A stretch of 64,000 nucleotides of DNA, from contig MWEG01000034.1 in NCBI GenBank assembly GCA_002070945.1, positions 1 to 64,000 of the forward strand. The letters run 5' to 3'. This document shows positions 28,032 to 37,553 of the stretch, piece after piece (position 1 is the stretch's first letter; every line of letters begins with the position of its first letter). Made by a program: the position numbers and the translations under genes. The notes beneath the pieces are model-generated. The model was not told the origin of the DNA and ran no database searches. It saw only the letters and a list, made by a program, of their open reading frames with translations. Source of the stretch: Lentisphaerae bacterium ADurb.Bin082 (GTDB taxonomy: Bacteria; Verrucomicrobiota; Lentisphaeria; Oligosphaerales; Oligosphaeraceae).

Positions 28032-29194
28032 TGGTTCAACAAAGGATTAAGGATATGGACACAAAAATTTCCTTTAACAAGCCCTTTATTGTTGGCAAGG
28101 AACTTTACTATATTGCCCAGGCTGTGCAGAGTGGACATCTGTCGGGCGATGGCACTTTCACCAAGAAATGCAATGCCTGGATTGAGGCGCATACAGGTGC
28201 AAAGCAGGCGTTGCTGACACACAGCTGCACGGCCGCCTTGGAGATGGCGGCAATGCTTTGCGACATCAAGCCTGGAGATGAATTCATCGTGCCCAGCTAT
28301 ACCTTCGTCTCGACAGTCAATGCCTTTGTCTTGCGGGGAGGCGTGCCTGTCTTTGTGGACATTCGTCCCGACACGATGAACATCGACGAGACGAAGATTG
28401 AAGCAGCCATAACCTCGAAAACCAAGGTTATTGTCCCCGTCCACTATGCAGGCGTAGGGTGCGAGATGGACACGATTATGGATATTGCGAAACGGCACAA
28501 CCTGCTGGTAGTGGAGGATGCGGCACAAGGTGTGGATTCCACCTACAAGGGCAAGGCATTGGGAAGCATCAGTCATCTGGGGTGCTACAGTTTCCATGAG
28601 ACGAAGAACTTCATTGCAGGAGAAGGCGGGGCCTTGGTCATTAATGACGAGCGTTTCCGCGAACGAGCAGAGATCATCCGCGAAAAGGGGACGAACCGAA
28701 GCCAGTTCTTCCGTGGCATGGTGGACAAATATACCTGGGTTGACATCGGCTCCAGCTACCTGCCCAGCGAGGTGGTTGCCGCCTTCCTTTTTGCCCAGCT
28801 TGAGGAGGCGGAGAAAATCACAGAAAAACGCCTGTTGCTATGGAATGCCTATTATGAGCAGTTGAAGCCCCTGGAGGAGAAAGGCTATTTGAGATTGCCT
28901 GTCATTCCAAGGGAATGCAGTCACAACGCCCACATGTTCTACATCCTTCTTGAAAATTTGGATGTACGGACACGATTGATAGATGTGATGAAGTCACAGA
29001 ATATCCATCCTGTGTTCCATTATGTGCCATTGCATAATGCCCCCAAGGGAATCGAGGTAACAGGCAAAAAAGTGAGTCTGCCTATAACCGAGGAGTACGC
29101 CGACAGACTTCTGCGGCTTCCAATGTATTATGAGCTCGCGTTTGATGACGTTTCGCGCATCGTTGGGGTAATCAAGGAGTTCTTCCAGGCATAA
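28031..29194 (+). CDS. wecE: dTDP-4-amino-4,6-dideoxygalactose transaminase (WecE)
   Basis: 387 residues that track E. coli WecE from memory: GDGTFTKKC, LLTHSCTAALEMAA, PGDEFIVPSYTFVSTVNAFVLRGG, DIRPDTMNIDETKIEAAIT, VPVHYAGVGCEMDTIM, VVEDAAQGV and REKGTNRSQFFRG. The PLP lysine is Lys192 (FHETKNF) and the PLP-nitrogen-binding Asp163 lies in EDAAQ. It aminates dTDP-4-keto-6-deoxyglucose to dTDP-Fuc4N. The RmlA needed upstream of it is encoded at 52078; no dehydratase (RmlB) is in the window. An ATG at 28055 is an alternative start. Confidence 0.9.
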   Translation: MVQQRIKDMDTKISFNKPFIVGKELYYIAQAVQSGHLSGDGTFTKKCNAWIEAHTGAKQALLTHSCTAALEMAAMLCDIKPGDEFIVPSYTFVSTVNAFVLRGGVPVFVDIRPDTMNIDETKIEAAITSKTKVIVPVHYAGVGCEMDTIMDIAKRHNLLVVEDAAQGVDSTYKGKALGSISHLGCYSFHETKNFIAGEGGALVINDERFRERAEIIREKGTNRSQFFRGMVDKYTWVDIGSSYLPSEVVAAFLFAQLEEAEKITEKRLLLWNAYYEQLKPLEEKGYLRLPVIPRECSHNAHMFYILLENLDVRTRLIDVMKSQNIHPVFHYVPLHNAPKGIEVTGKKVSLPITEEYADRLLRLPMYYELAFDDVSRIVGVIKEFFQA

Positions 29195-29203
29195 GAGACA
29201 GTA

Positions 29204-30859
29204 ATGCCTTTGTCCAATTCCAAACTGTTTATCCTGTCTAGCCTTACTTGGCGACGACTTGCCATTGCCTTCTGGTGCATCGTTGGCATCATTTCGGCGT
29301 TGGTGGCTATTACCATTGTGCCTAGCATCTTTGGTTCGGCTGGATACAATGATGAAGCGTGGCTTGTGTTGCTGGTGCAGAAACAGGCCAATGGATTTTG
29401 GACATCCTTCTCCCACTACTATCGCTTTATGTCAGGCTGGGGACTTGCCGGCATGCGCACGGCAGTGGCTGTCATTCATGCCATATCGTGCGCAGTCTTT
29501 ATCCTAGGCGCGGAGTGTTATTACAAGCCGTTTGCCACGCATCGCAAATGGGGAGTGTGTGGTCTCTGGTGTATTGCCGCATTATTGCCACAGGTATTCT
29601 GGCTTGGTGGCATTGTTCTTGCGCCTGATTACAAGTTTGTCGCATACGACGCGGCGTTGCTAGGATTTGGACTTTTGTTCCTAGGCTTGAAGGGACATGC
29701 CATTTGGCTTGTTTTGTCAGGGGCATGCTTTGTCCAAATCCTGTTTTCCCTGCCACCTGCGGCCATAATTGCACCTCTTTTACTGTTCATCGTCTGGCTG
29801 GAATCGCCGAAAAAAAGTGGCTGGTTCATTCTCGGCGGCCTTCTGGGTATGGCAGTTTTTTTCCTGTTCATTTCCTCCTGGCAGGATTTCATGCAATGCT
29901 TCGCCTACAGCGGACATCGGCTTCAGAACACAGCACATGGACGACATGGCCTTGGCATGTTGGTTACGGGGTATTGCAAAATTCTGGGAGTTTTTACGGC
30001 GTCACTGTTGCCTACGGCTCTGGCATTATATCTTGCCAATAAGCAGGAGGGGAATAAACGCTTCTGGAGTGTTGCCATTGCATTGCTTCTAGTTCTTGCC
30101 ACCTTCTCGGTTGGCACGATGCGCCTCATCTCCTGGCGTGACGGCGGATGCCCTGCCTGTTCCTTGGACATATTCCTGGCTCTTGGATGCTATATCCTCT
30201 TCAATCAGTTTTTTGGGTTCAAGCCTTCTCGACAGCATTGGCAGGAGTTGCTTCTTTGGACCTTGTTCATCCTTGTCCCCGTTGCTTTCTGCACGGGAAC
30301 CGACAAGGGCTTTGAGAATAGATTGACCTTCTATGCTGGTACGCTCTTTGTAGGCATTGCCGTATGGGCATTCCGTCAAAAAGACAAACTTGCCCTCCTT
30401 GTTATAAACATATTTCTTATCCTAACGCTGCTTGCAGGGCTTATCTTCTGGGGGCGAATCGGCAATTTCGGTCTTCGGCAGAAAACGAGCAATGCACTGC
30501 ACTTGGGTTTTCCGAGCAACGCACCCATTTCCGCTGGAATGTCGGAACATCTTCGTAAACTTGATACTTATACCGAACATGTCAAGATTGTCGCCAATGA
30601 CCCGCTTCACTGGTATGTGCCCTATCTTTTGAAGAAGCCCATGCTTCATCTGACCAGTTTTCGCTATTATCAATATGATGACATTGCCGCCATGATTGCG
30701 GAGCAGAAACTGAAGCCCCGTGACATAATTCTGTTGGAAGCTCCAGAATACGCGTTGCCCGAAGAACGCCTGGATGCCATTCAAAAGGCACTGAATGCGT
30801 CTCGGATGGAACGCATCATCATCGGCGAAACACACCATATCATCCGTTTTAGCGAGTAG
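29204..30859 (+). CDS. Multispan GT-C-type glycosyltransferase (ArnT/GT39/GT83-like)
   Basis: 551 residues with about eleven membrane helices and a C-terminal soluble part. The first periplasmic loop has the acidic pair of GT-C enzymes in GYNDEAW (Asp50-Glu51). A later SWRDGG segment is matched by SWRGGG in the frame-broken gene at 42845, so the two are paralogs. It should use the undecaprenyl-phosphate sugar made by the 26352 GT2 on the periplasmic side to decorate the glycan. Exact family assignment needs a profile search. Confidence 0.72.
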   Translation: MPLSNSKLFILSSLTWRRLAIAFWCIVGIISALVAITIVPSIFGSAGYNDEAWLVLLVQKQANGFWTSFSHYYRFMSGWGLAGMRTAVAVIHAISCAVFILGAECYYKPFATHRKWGVCGLWCIAALLPQVFWLGGIVLAPDYKFVAYDAALLGFGLLFLGLKGHAIWLVLSGACFVQILFSLPPAAIIAPLLLFIVWLESPKKSGWFILGGLLGMAVFFLFISSWQDFMQCFAYSGHRLQNTAHGRHGLGMLVTGYCKILGVFTASLLPTALALYLANKQEGNKRFWSVAIALLLVLATFSVGTMRLISWRDGGCPACSLDIFLALGCYILFNQFFGFKPSRQHWQELLLWTLFILVPVAFCTGTDKGFENRLTFYAGTLFVGIAVWAFRQKDKLALLVINIFLILTLLAGLIFWGRIGNFGLRQKTSNALHLGFPSNAPISAGMSEHLRKLDTYTEHVKIVANDPLHWYVPYLLKKPMLHLTSFRYYQYDDIAAMIAEQKLKPRDIILLEAPEYALPEERLDAIQKALNASRMERIIIGETHHIIRFSE

Positions 30860-30861
30860 CT

Positions 30862-31854
30862 ATGCAAAAAACATTAGTTTCCATCATTGTCACCTGCTAC
30901 AATCGGGCGGGTATGGTCTGCAAGGCGTTGGATTCTGTCTATGCCCAGACCTATCGCCCATTGGAGCTGGTCATCGTGGATGACGGCTCCAAGGACAATT
31001 CCATGAAAGTCATTGAGGCATGGAAGGCTTCTCACCCAGATGGCGACGGCTTCACCTGTATAGCTAAGACATTCCCCAATGGCAAGCTCTGCCTGGCACG
31101 GAATCGCGGCAATGAACTCTCCCATGGGGAATGGATTCAGTATGTGGATGACGATGACTGGCTTTATCCCACGTGCATTGAGGAAAAGATGACTTATATC
31201 GCTGCCCATCCGGAACGTGATGTGGTGGTGCATCAAGTGGAATACATTGTCTCTGGAGGAAAATCCATTGGGAGTTCGAAGCTTACTCTGGCTTCAGACG
31301 ATTCCAGGCAATTGCTTCATCTTCTGGACACAAGAACCGATACCCTTTTCTCCCCGACCTTGATGTTGCGGCGCACGGCACTTGACGCCATCGGCGGTTG
31401 GACAAATGGCCTCATCTTCGCCGATGACATCGATGTGGTCTTCCGCCTGGCTGCCAAGGAGACAAAATTCGGCATTGTGGACAAAGCACTCTCTGCCTAC
31501 AACATGCACGATGCTGACCGCCAGTGCAATAAGGTCATCCACCAGCTTCCTGATGATTTCTGGTCGTCACTCTTCCTGCGTCTGTGGGAGTTCTTCCAGA
31601 AGACAGGAAAGACAACGCAGGACATACGCGATGCATTATCTGGGCAGGCGGCATTCTATGCCCGTCGCCAGATGCGCTGGGGGCGTTTCCAGTCTGCCTG
31701 GATGGGATTTGATGCTGCTTCTTCCATACGTGGCTATGCCTTTGGAATCGAGAAACTCCCCATAGCCTGCAAATATCCTATGGGATGGTGTTGCTTCCTA
31801 ACATACAAACTCAAGATAATGGTCAAGAAACTCGTCAAGGCTATGATACGGTAA
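30862..31854 (+). CDS. Glycosyltransferase family 2
   Basis: 330 residues with VSIIVTCYNRAGMVCKALDS, VDDGSKDNS and the metal site DDDDW in YVDDDDW at the end of the nucleotide-binding half. Cytoplasmic inverting transferase. It begins two bases after the GT-C gene and is followed by another GT2. No anchor helix. Confidence 0.85.
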   Translation: MQKTLVSIIVTCYNRAGMVCKALDSVYAQTYRPLELVIVDDGSKDNSMKVIEAWKASHPDGDGFTCIAKTFPNGKLCLARNRGNELSHGEWIQYVDDDDWLYPTCIEEKMTYIAAHPERDVVVHQVEYIVSGGKSIGSSKLTLASDDSRQLLHLLDTRTDTLFSPTLMLRRTALDAIGGWTNGLIFADDIDVVFRLAAKETKFGIVDKALSAYNMHDADRQCNKVIHQLPDDFWSSLFLRLWEFFQKTGKTTQDIRDALSGQAAFYARRQMRWGRFQSAWMGFDAASSIRGYAFGIEKLPIACKYPMGWCCFLTYKLKIMVKKLVKAMIR

Positions 31855-31862
31855 GGTCGTAT

Positions 31863-32876
31863 ATGCCCTACAACAACCCTAAAATCTCTGTCATCATTCC
31901 AGTTTATAACGCATCGGAATTCATAGAAGAGCGTATTTCGCGGGTTTTGTCCCAGGAAGTGCCGTCTGAATTCGAGGTGATTCTTGTGGATGACTGCTCA
32001 ACGGACAACAGTCTTCAATTGCTGTCGCGCCTTGCCGAAAACGAAAAGCGGCTTCGCGTCTTCCATCAGGAAAAGAACCAGGGGCCAGCCGCAGCGCGCA
32101 ATCGTGGAATTGAGGAATCCAAGGGAGATTTTATCGCATTTCTGGATGCCGATGATTACTGGAAGCCTGGATTCCTTGTAAAAACCAGTGCCTTTCTGGA
32201 AGCGCATTCCGATGTGGTCTGCGTTTTTACGGGACAGGAGCACAAGACATTGTCTTATGCTTCCAGCATTGCTCCGAAATGCCTTCTCCGTGATAATCCT
32301 CCAACAGAATCTCTAGTGCTGGAAGATTTCTTTGCTTTCTGGCATGAACAGGGGGGATCTCCATTATGTTCTGGTTCCCTTATGGTGCGTGCAGATTTAC
32401 TGCGCAGGATTGGCGGTCAGAGAGAGGACTTCCGCATCTGTGAGGATCTGGAGTATTGGTGCTACATTGCGTTGTATGGAAAGATGGGGTTCATCCCCGA
32501 AATTCTGTTTGTCTCTGATGGTGCGCGAGGAGCTGATGGACGCGTCAAGCTGACACGAAAACAAAGACTAGCGCGTTATTGTCCACGGTGGAAGAATGCC
32601 ATGCCTATACAGAATTGGGCATCAAGATTGACTGCCACTGGTTTGCCGATTATTTCAGGCAGCTCCTTTAAGTTTGTTCTGGGAAGTATTGCCTCCATTT
32701 TGATTTATTCCATGATACAGGATGGACGCTGGAGCATTGCATATGGAGACTTCAAGGATTATCGGCGATGGCTTCCCCAAAATGCTGTTTGTCGGCTGTT
32801 GGCTCCTTTAAGCATTTGGTATCCATTTTGGTGTTTGGGATGTTTGATGCTTTTTCTAAGGGAGAGACTCAAGTAA
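31863..32876 (+). CDS. Glycosyltransferase family 2
   Basis: 337 residues from the ATG at 31863: ISVIIPVYNASEFIEERIS, VDDCSTDNSL, NQGPAAARNRGIEES and DAD in FLDADDYW, the standard GT2 series. A hydrophobic C-terminal stretch (FVLGSIASILIYSMI, ending in FWCLGCLMLFL) suggests membrane association. An upstream in-frame start at 31785 would overlap the previous gene and is not used. Confidence 0.85.
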   Translation: MPYNNPKISVIIPVYNASEFIEERISRVLSQEVPSEFEVILVDDCSTDNSLQLLSRLAENEKRLRVFHQEKNQGPAAARNRGIEESKGDFIAFLDADDYWKPGFLVKTSAFLEAHSDVVCVFTGQEHKTLSYASSIAPKCLLRDNPPTESLVLEDFFAFWHEQGGSPLCSGSLMVRADLLRRIGGQREDFRICEDLEYWCYIALYGKMGFIPEILFVSDGARGADGRVKLTRKQRLARYCPRWKNAMPIQNWASRLTATGLPIISGSSFKFVLGSIASILIYSMIQDGRWSIAYGDFKDYRRWLPQNAVCRLLAPLSIWYPFWCLGCLMLFLRERLK

Positions 32877-33001
32877 GATTATCCTTTAGGGAAACGCGTG
32901 AAAAGCATAGCAGATGCTCTACAACACGATTTCCTGTGTGAAAATCGTTCCGATGTATTTTTACGGTTTTTCAGGGATTTGGGCGATGACAAGTAATTGG
33001 G

Positions 33002-34243
33002 ATGTTCTTTAGCTATTTCACATCTTTTTTCAAGACGGAGTATTTTAGGCAGAACCGCACCTTGATACTTCTGCTTTTTGCATGGCTTTTCCGCCTGTGC
33101 TTTCTTTTGCAGGGGAATTACGGTTCAGTTGCTATAAACAAATATGTTTTTTTGCAAATTGGGTTGATCCTTGCCTTGTTTTTCATCATGGTATCTAGGA
33201 ACTTCTATCCGTCGCAATTGTTCCTTTCGCCCTCTACGCGTCCGTTTGCGTTCATATATTTCCTGGGAATGGTTTCCATTTTGTGGTCGGTTCTGCCATT
33301 GATGAGTTGCTTCTTCGCATTTGAAAATCTGGTTTGTATGACGGTGCTGCTCTATCTGGGCTTGCGTTGTAAGGATAAGTTTCAGCTGGAACGTTTTTTC
33401 ATCGGGATGGTGATTGCCATATTACTGATGTTTTTTAGTAGGCAATGCCTTTTAGGAGGTTTTTATTTCCATTCTGTGAGCTATTCTACTGTAGCGGCAA
33501 TGCTGACTACTTACTGTTTAGGAGAATGGGGCAAGAGCAATCGTCCACGAGAAAACATCACTTCCTTGAAAATGGGCCTGGCGTTTGGAGCTGGCTTTCT
33601 GATTCTGACAACTAGTGGAGGAGCCATTTTTTCAGCCTTCCTATCGTGTTTGGTACTTGTCCTTTTTGCCAGAAATCTAAGCATCCGTTTTCTGACTTTC
33701 ATTTTCCTTTGTGTATTTGCCTATATGTGGTTTTCGGGCAATACAGATGCCGTGCTTTCTCTTCTGTTTCCAGGCAAGTCAATGGCATCCATCGCAAGTG
33801 CACATGGAAGGGCATACGTCTGGGAAATGATTTACGAAAAGATAGCGGAGCGTCCCTGGCTGGGCTGGGGATATGCCGCCGTGGAGCGAGTGCTTCCCTT
33901 ATATTGCGTAGATGCACATAATTCCCTGATAGGAATCCGCGGCTCCCTTGGAAATGTGGGCTTTGCCGGTTTGATCATTGCCATGCTGCTGCAACTTCTC
34001 TATCTGTTTAAGCATTCAGGTCATTTCGGCTTTAAGGGGCTTCTTGTGGCCACTGTTTGCGCCTTCATCAACTCCAACACCACGAATTTCCTTGCGAGCA
34101 AGGCAGGTGCAAGTGCCTTGACTTTCCAACTGTTGCTCGTCCTGGGAACAGTTTACTCTTACTTTGTGGTAAGGGAGACAGCCTCTCCCCGGAATGTGGA
34201 CAATGGAATCATCATCAACACCTCTAACATTCCGGCAAAGTGA
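33002..34243 (+). CDS. O-antigen ligase/polymerase-like membrane protein (Wzy_C superfamily)
   Basis: 413 residues with about ten to twelve helices. The large loop carries HGRAYVWEMI, ERPWLGWGYAA and DAHNSLIGI; the RPWLGWG and AHNS segments are the hallmark of the WaaL/Wzy_C family. It joins undecaprenyl-linked glycan to lipid A-core (ligase) or polymerises units (Wzy). In a Wzm/Wzt locus ligase is the more likely reading, but one sequence cannot separate them. A 126-base spacer separates it from the preceding gene; the next gene starts inside its end. Confidence 0.78.
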   Translation: MFFSYFTSFFKTEYFRQNRTLILLLFAWLFRLCFLLQGNYGSVAINKYVFLQIGLILALFFIMVSRNFYPSQLFLSPSTRPFAFIYFLGMVSILWSVLPLMSCFFAFENLVCMTVLLYLGLRCKDKFQLERFFIGMVIAILLMFFSRQCLLGGFYFHSVSYSTVAAMLTTYCLGEWGKSNRPRENITSLKMGLAFGAGFLILTTSGGAIFSAFLSCLVLVLFARNLSIRFLTFIFLCVFAYMWFSGNTDAVLSLLFPGKSMASIASAHGRAYVWEMIYEKIAERPWLGWGYAAVERVLPLYCVDAHNSLIGIRGSLGNVGFAGLIIAMLLQLLYLFKHSGHFGFKGLLVATVCAFINSNTTNFLASKAGASALTFQLLLVLGTVYSYFVVRETASPRNVDNGIIINTSNIPAK

Positions 34244-35258
34244 CGCATTGCGTATAGCCACATTTCTGGCGACCGCGATGGTGGTGTTACGGCACAGCTT
34301 CAACCTGCACCGGTATTATCCAGGGGGCAACCCATGGATGCCGGTCATGGACTTCAATATCGCCACGCAGAGGTTCTTCACGGAGTTCACCAATGTGGCG
34401 ATTCCAGCCTTCTTCTTTATGTCAGGCTTCCTCTTTTTCCGCGACTTGGCCGACTGGCGGGAGTGCTTTCCCAAATGGCGAAAGCGCCTCAAGACCCTGC
34501 TGCTTCCCTATATCCTCTGGAATCTGATTCTCCTCTGCCTAGTATTGGGGGCGTACAGCATTCCATCTCTACGCCCTCAGATGTCAGTAACCTATAACGT
34601 GCAACTCTCCTCGGGTTGGTTTCTGGATAGAATGACCCTTCATCCCATCATGGGCCATTTCTGGTATATTCGGACACTGATGATATTCCTGCTATTTGCT
34701 CCCATACTATATCTGCTTTTGCATAATCAAGCACTCTCCTTTATCCTACTTTTTATTCTCGCTCGATGTTGGATCCCTATAGACACTGGCGTCCTCTCTA
34801 CAGAGGGTGCGCTCTATTTCTATTGCGGATGCTGGATAGCCACCCATGGGGGGCTTCCCCAGGCGATGCCTGTTTGGCAATGGATGTGGATTGTGCCTAT
34901 TCTGGCATACAATCATTTCATGCCATTCTTTCGTCCAGGTTGCATGACTGTCCCAGGCGGAATTGCCATGAGCTTGTTTGTTGGCTGGCAGGTTTGTCTA
35001 CTTCTTGCGGATTCCATGCGCACTCGCCAATGGCTGCTACAATTGAACCAACACTCCTTCTTCCTGTATGCACTCCATGCTATATTGGTCAGTGGCATAA
35101 CGCTGATGATGTCGCGTTTCCAGCTCCATACGCCTCTGAACAGTTTCCTGGCCTATTGGCTTTGCTTTGCCATCGTACTATTGACATGTCTTGCAATTTC
35201 ATATCTCGTCAAACGCATCGCCCCCAGTTGTCATTCCATTCTGACCGGGGGACGCTAA
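34194..35258 (+). CDS. Membrane acyltransferase (acyltransferase-3 family)
   Basis: 354 residues with about ten helices. The family pattern reads ALRIATFLATAMVVLRHSF (histidine in RHSF) and then NVAIPAFFFMSGFLFF. It overlaps the ligase-like gene by 50 bases, or 41 if the ATG at 34203 is used. It likely O-acylates the glycan or its lipid carrier. It is one of three acyltransferase-type genes in this 4 kb segment. Confidence 0.82.
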   Translation: MWTMESSSTPLTFRQSDALRIATFLATAMVVLRHSFNLHRYYPGGNPWMPVMDFNIATQRFFTEFTNVAIPAFFFMSGFLFFRDLADWRECFPKWRKRLKTLLLPYILWNLILLCLVLGAYSIPSLRPQMSVTYNVQLSSGWFLDRMTLHPIMGHFWYIRTLMIFLLFAPILYLLLHNQALSFILLFILARCWIPIDTGVLSTEGALYFYCGCWIATHGGLPQAMPVWQWMWIVPILAYNHFMPFFRPGCMTVPGGIAMSLFVGWQVCLLLADSMRTRQWLLQLNQHSFFLYALHAILVSGITLMMSRFQLHTPLNSFLAYWLCFAIVLLTCLAISYLVKRIAPSCHSILTGGR

Positions 35259-35259
35259 T

Positions 35260-36660
35260 ATGCTTCCCAATGCATTTCCATTCTATTTCTTCCTGCTTCT
35301 GGGGATAAGTCTCTATTACGCATTGTCTCATCGCTGGCGCAATTTGTTTCTTTTGACGGCGAGCATCTTCTTCTACGCATCGTGGGAATGGCGGTTCCTA
35401 GGACTCCTTTCTTGGCAGATTGCCGTATCCTACATCCTAGGATTGGCCATTGGTAAATCGGCCACACAAATAGGCCGGAAATGGCATCTAGCTACAGGCG
35501 CATTTCTTTCCTTGTCACCTCTTGTCTTCTTTAAGTATTTTAACTTCCTGAATGATTCCGCACGCCAACTGTGCACGGCGCTAGACCTTTCCTACCTTGT
35601 CCCTCATTTGAACATCCTACTTCCTCTTGGCATTTCCTTCTATACCTTCCAATCCCTTGGCTACCTTGTGGATGTCTATCGGCGACAAATCGAACCGGAA
35701 CGAGATTTTCTCCATTGTGCACTCTTCATTTCTTTCTTTCCGCAGATTGCTTCCGGTCCTATAGGACGCGCTCCGGAACTGCTGCCGCAATTTCGTAGAA
35801 TACGTGAGTTCTCCCCTGAAGCGTTCGAAAGTGGGCTAGCGCAAATCATCTGGGGACTTTTCAAAAAAGTCGTTGTCGCCGATCGTCTGGCGTTCTATGT
35901 TGATGCCATCTACAGCAATCCTGCCGCCTATGGCACTCCTTCACTCTGTCTGGCTGCGCTCTTCTTCTCCATCCAGATCTATTGCGATTTCTCCGGATAT
36001 ACCGACATCGCCATCGGAACGGCACGGCTCTTCGGCATCGAGTTGCGTAGGAATTTCGAGTTTCCATATTTTTCCACAAGCATCAACGATTTCTGGAAGC
36101 GCTGGCACATCTCCCTAACCTCATGGTTCAGGGATTACCTCTACATTCCCCTGGGGGGCAATCGGTGCTCCAGATTGCGTCATGCCTTCAATGTCATGGT
36201 GGTTTTTCTGTTCAGCGGTCTCTGGCATGGTGCAAACTGGACCTTTCTTGCGTGGGGCGGCATGCACGGCGTTCTTCAGCTTCTGGAGAACGCCATTCGA
36301 GGAAGAAAGCCAACTCCCTATCGTTCATGGCTTTCCAAGAGTATAGCCGGTCTTCTTACCTTCCTGCTGGTGACCGTGGCATGGATATTTTTCCGCGCAC
36401 CTGATTTCAGGACCGCATCCGTAATTCTCAAGGGCATATGCAGCTGGCGTGGTGGCTTAAGCCTCGGTGTATCCCTCAATACCTTTGCCATCAATGGCCT
36501 TCTTCTGCTTGTCTTTGCCTTGTGGGAAATCTGGATTTTCACTCATCCCGTTTCCCCGAAACAACCCATCTGGCAACGAAGCCTGAAGTATGCCGTGCTT
36601 CTCTCGATGATTGCCATGTTTGGCCAGATGTCTGGCGGCTTTATCTACCAGCATTTCTGA
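35260..36660 (+). CDS. MBOAT family O-acyltransferase (AlgI/DltB-like)
   Basis: 466 residues, about eleven helices, matching AlgI-type MBOAT proteins: ISFYTFQSLGYLVDVYR, SFFPQIASGPIGRAPELLPQF, FSGYTDIAIG, NFEFPYFSTSINDFWKRWHISL and GLWHGANWTF, the last holding the catalytic-type histidine. It transfers an acyl (usually acetyl) group across the membrane to an exported glycan. The SGNH-like gene next to it (36665) is the natural partner, as AlgJ is for AlgI. Confidence 0.92.
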   Translation: MLPNAFPFYFFLLLGISLYYALSHRWRNLFLLTASIFFYASWEWRFLGLLSWQIAVSYILGLAIGKSATQIGRKWHLATGAFLSLSPLVFFKYFNFLNDSARQLCTALDLSYLVPHLNILLPLGISFYTFQSLGYLVDVYRRQIEPERDFLHCALFISFFPQIASGPIGRAPELLPQFRRIREFSPEAFESGLAQIIWGLFKKVVVADRLAFYVDAIYSNPAAYGTPSLCLAALFFSIQIYCDFSGYTDIAIGTARLFGIELRRNFEFPYFSTSINDFWKRWHISLTSWFRDYLYIPLGGNRCSRLRHAFNVMVVFLFSGLWHGANWTFLAWGGMHGVLQLLENAIRGRKPTPYRSWLSKSIAGLLTFLLVTVAWIFFRAPDFRTASVILKGICSWRGGLSLGVSLNTFAINGLLLLVFALWEIWIFTHPVSPKQPIWQRSLKYAVLLSMIAMFGQMSGGFIYQHF

Positions 36661-36664
36661 TTCT

Positions 36665-37552
36665 GTGAAAGAGTTTTGTAAAGTCATAGCCCTGACATTG
36701 GTGCTGTTTGCCGCGCTGAATCTCATGGTGAATGCCATACTTCAAACAGGTCTGAAGCGCTACTACTGCCTGCAGCCTGCGGAGGTTCTGGTCATCGGAC
36801 ATTCCATGAGCGAGATGGGCATTGACCGGGATTTACTGGAGGAAAGGCTCGGGCTAAGCGTCGCCAAGTACTGCATGAACGGCGCTGGAACAGCAGATCG
36901 TCTGGTCATGCTCAAACACTACATCGAGACAACGGGACATAAGCCCAAAATGGTCATATACGATGTGAGTGCGCGTAGCTTTTCGCTGGATTTGGCCGAC
37001 AATTCTCACGCCCTGTTTTATCCCTTCATGGCTTCTCCCGTCATTCGGGAGTATTTGAGGAGGAACGCTTCGCCAAAAGATTATTGGACAAAGCGACTGA
37101 TTCCGCTGACACGATATGACGATACCCGCTTCGGCGCGGTCATCCGCGGCTATCGGCGGAACTGGAAATGCTCCTCCAGCAGACGTGTTGACCTACACGC
37201 TTTTTCCGAACGCCTGAAACAGGGGACCTTCTGGAAAATCGGTTTTGACGAAGAAAGCATGCGTCTCTTTGATGAAACCCTTGCCTGGCTAGATGTGCAG
37301 GGGATAAACTGCATCCTGGTGGCACTTCCCTGCCTGGATCTGCTCAATGAAGCTCAACCGGAACTGTATGCAAAAGCTATGGGGCACATAAGAAGCGAAG
37401 CTGAAAAATACCCGAATGTCCAGCTTCACGACATGAACGGAGAACTCTCTGCGCGTCACGAATTGTTTCGGGATCCCATTCACTTGAACAGGGAAGGGCA
37501 GATAGTGGCCACATCACAATTGGCAGATAGTCTTAAGGACGGTTTGAAATAG
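36665..37552 (+). CDS. Membrane-anchored SGNH-like protein, partner of the MBOAT
   Basis: About 295 residues from a GTG at 36665, five bases after the MBOAT stop; an ATG at 36611 would overlap it. One N-terminal helix (VIALTLVLFAALNLMVNAIL) suggests a periplasmic anchor. The soluble part has an SGNH-like block I, VLVIGHSMSEMG, and a C-terminal DPIHLNREGQ with the Asp and His of the dyad, so it may be active. MBOAT/SGNH pairs perform periplasmic O-acetylation. Compare the 11629 gene, where the dyad is lost. Confidence 0.65.
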   Translation: MKEFCKVIALTLVLFAALNLMVNAILQTGLKRYYCLQPAEVLVIGHSMSEMGIDRDLLEERLGLSVAKYCMNGAGTADRLVMLKHYIETTGHKPKMVIYDVSARSFSLDLADNSHALFYPFMASPVIREYLRRNASPKDYWTKRLIPLTRYDDTRFGAVIRGYRRNWKCSSSRRVDLHAFSERLKQGTFWKIGFDEESMRLFDETLAWLDVQGINCILVALPCLDLLNEAQPELYAKAMGHIRSEAEKYPNVQLHDMNGELSARHELFRDPIHLNREGQIVATSQLADSLKDGLK

Positions 37553-37553
37553 G

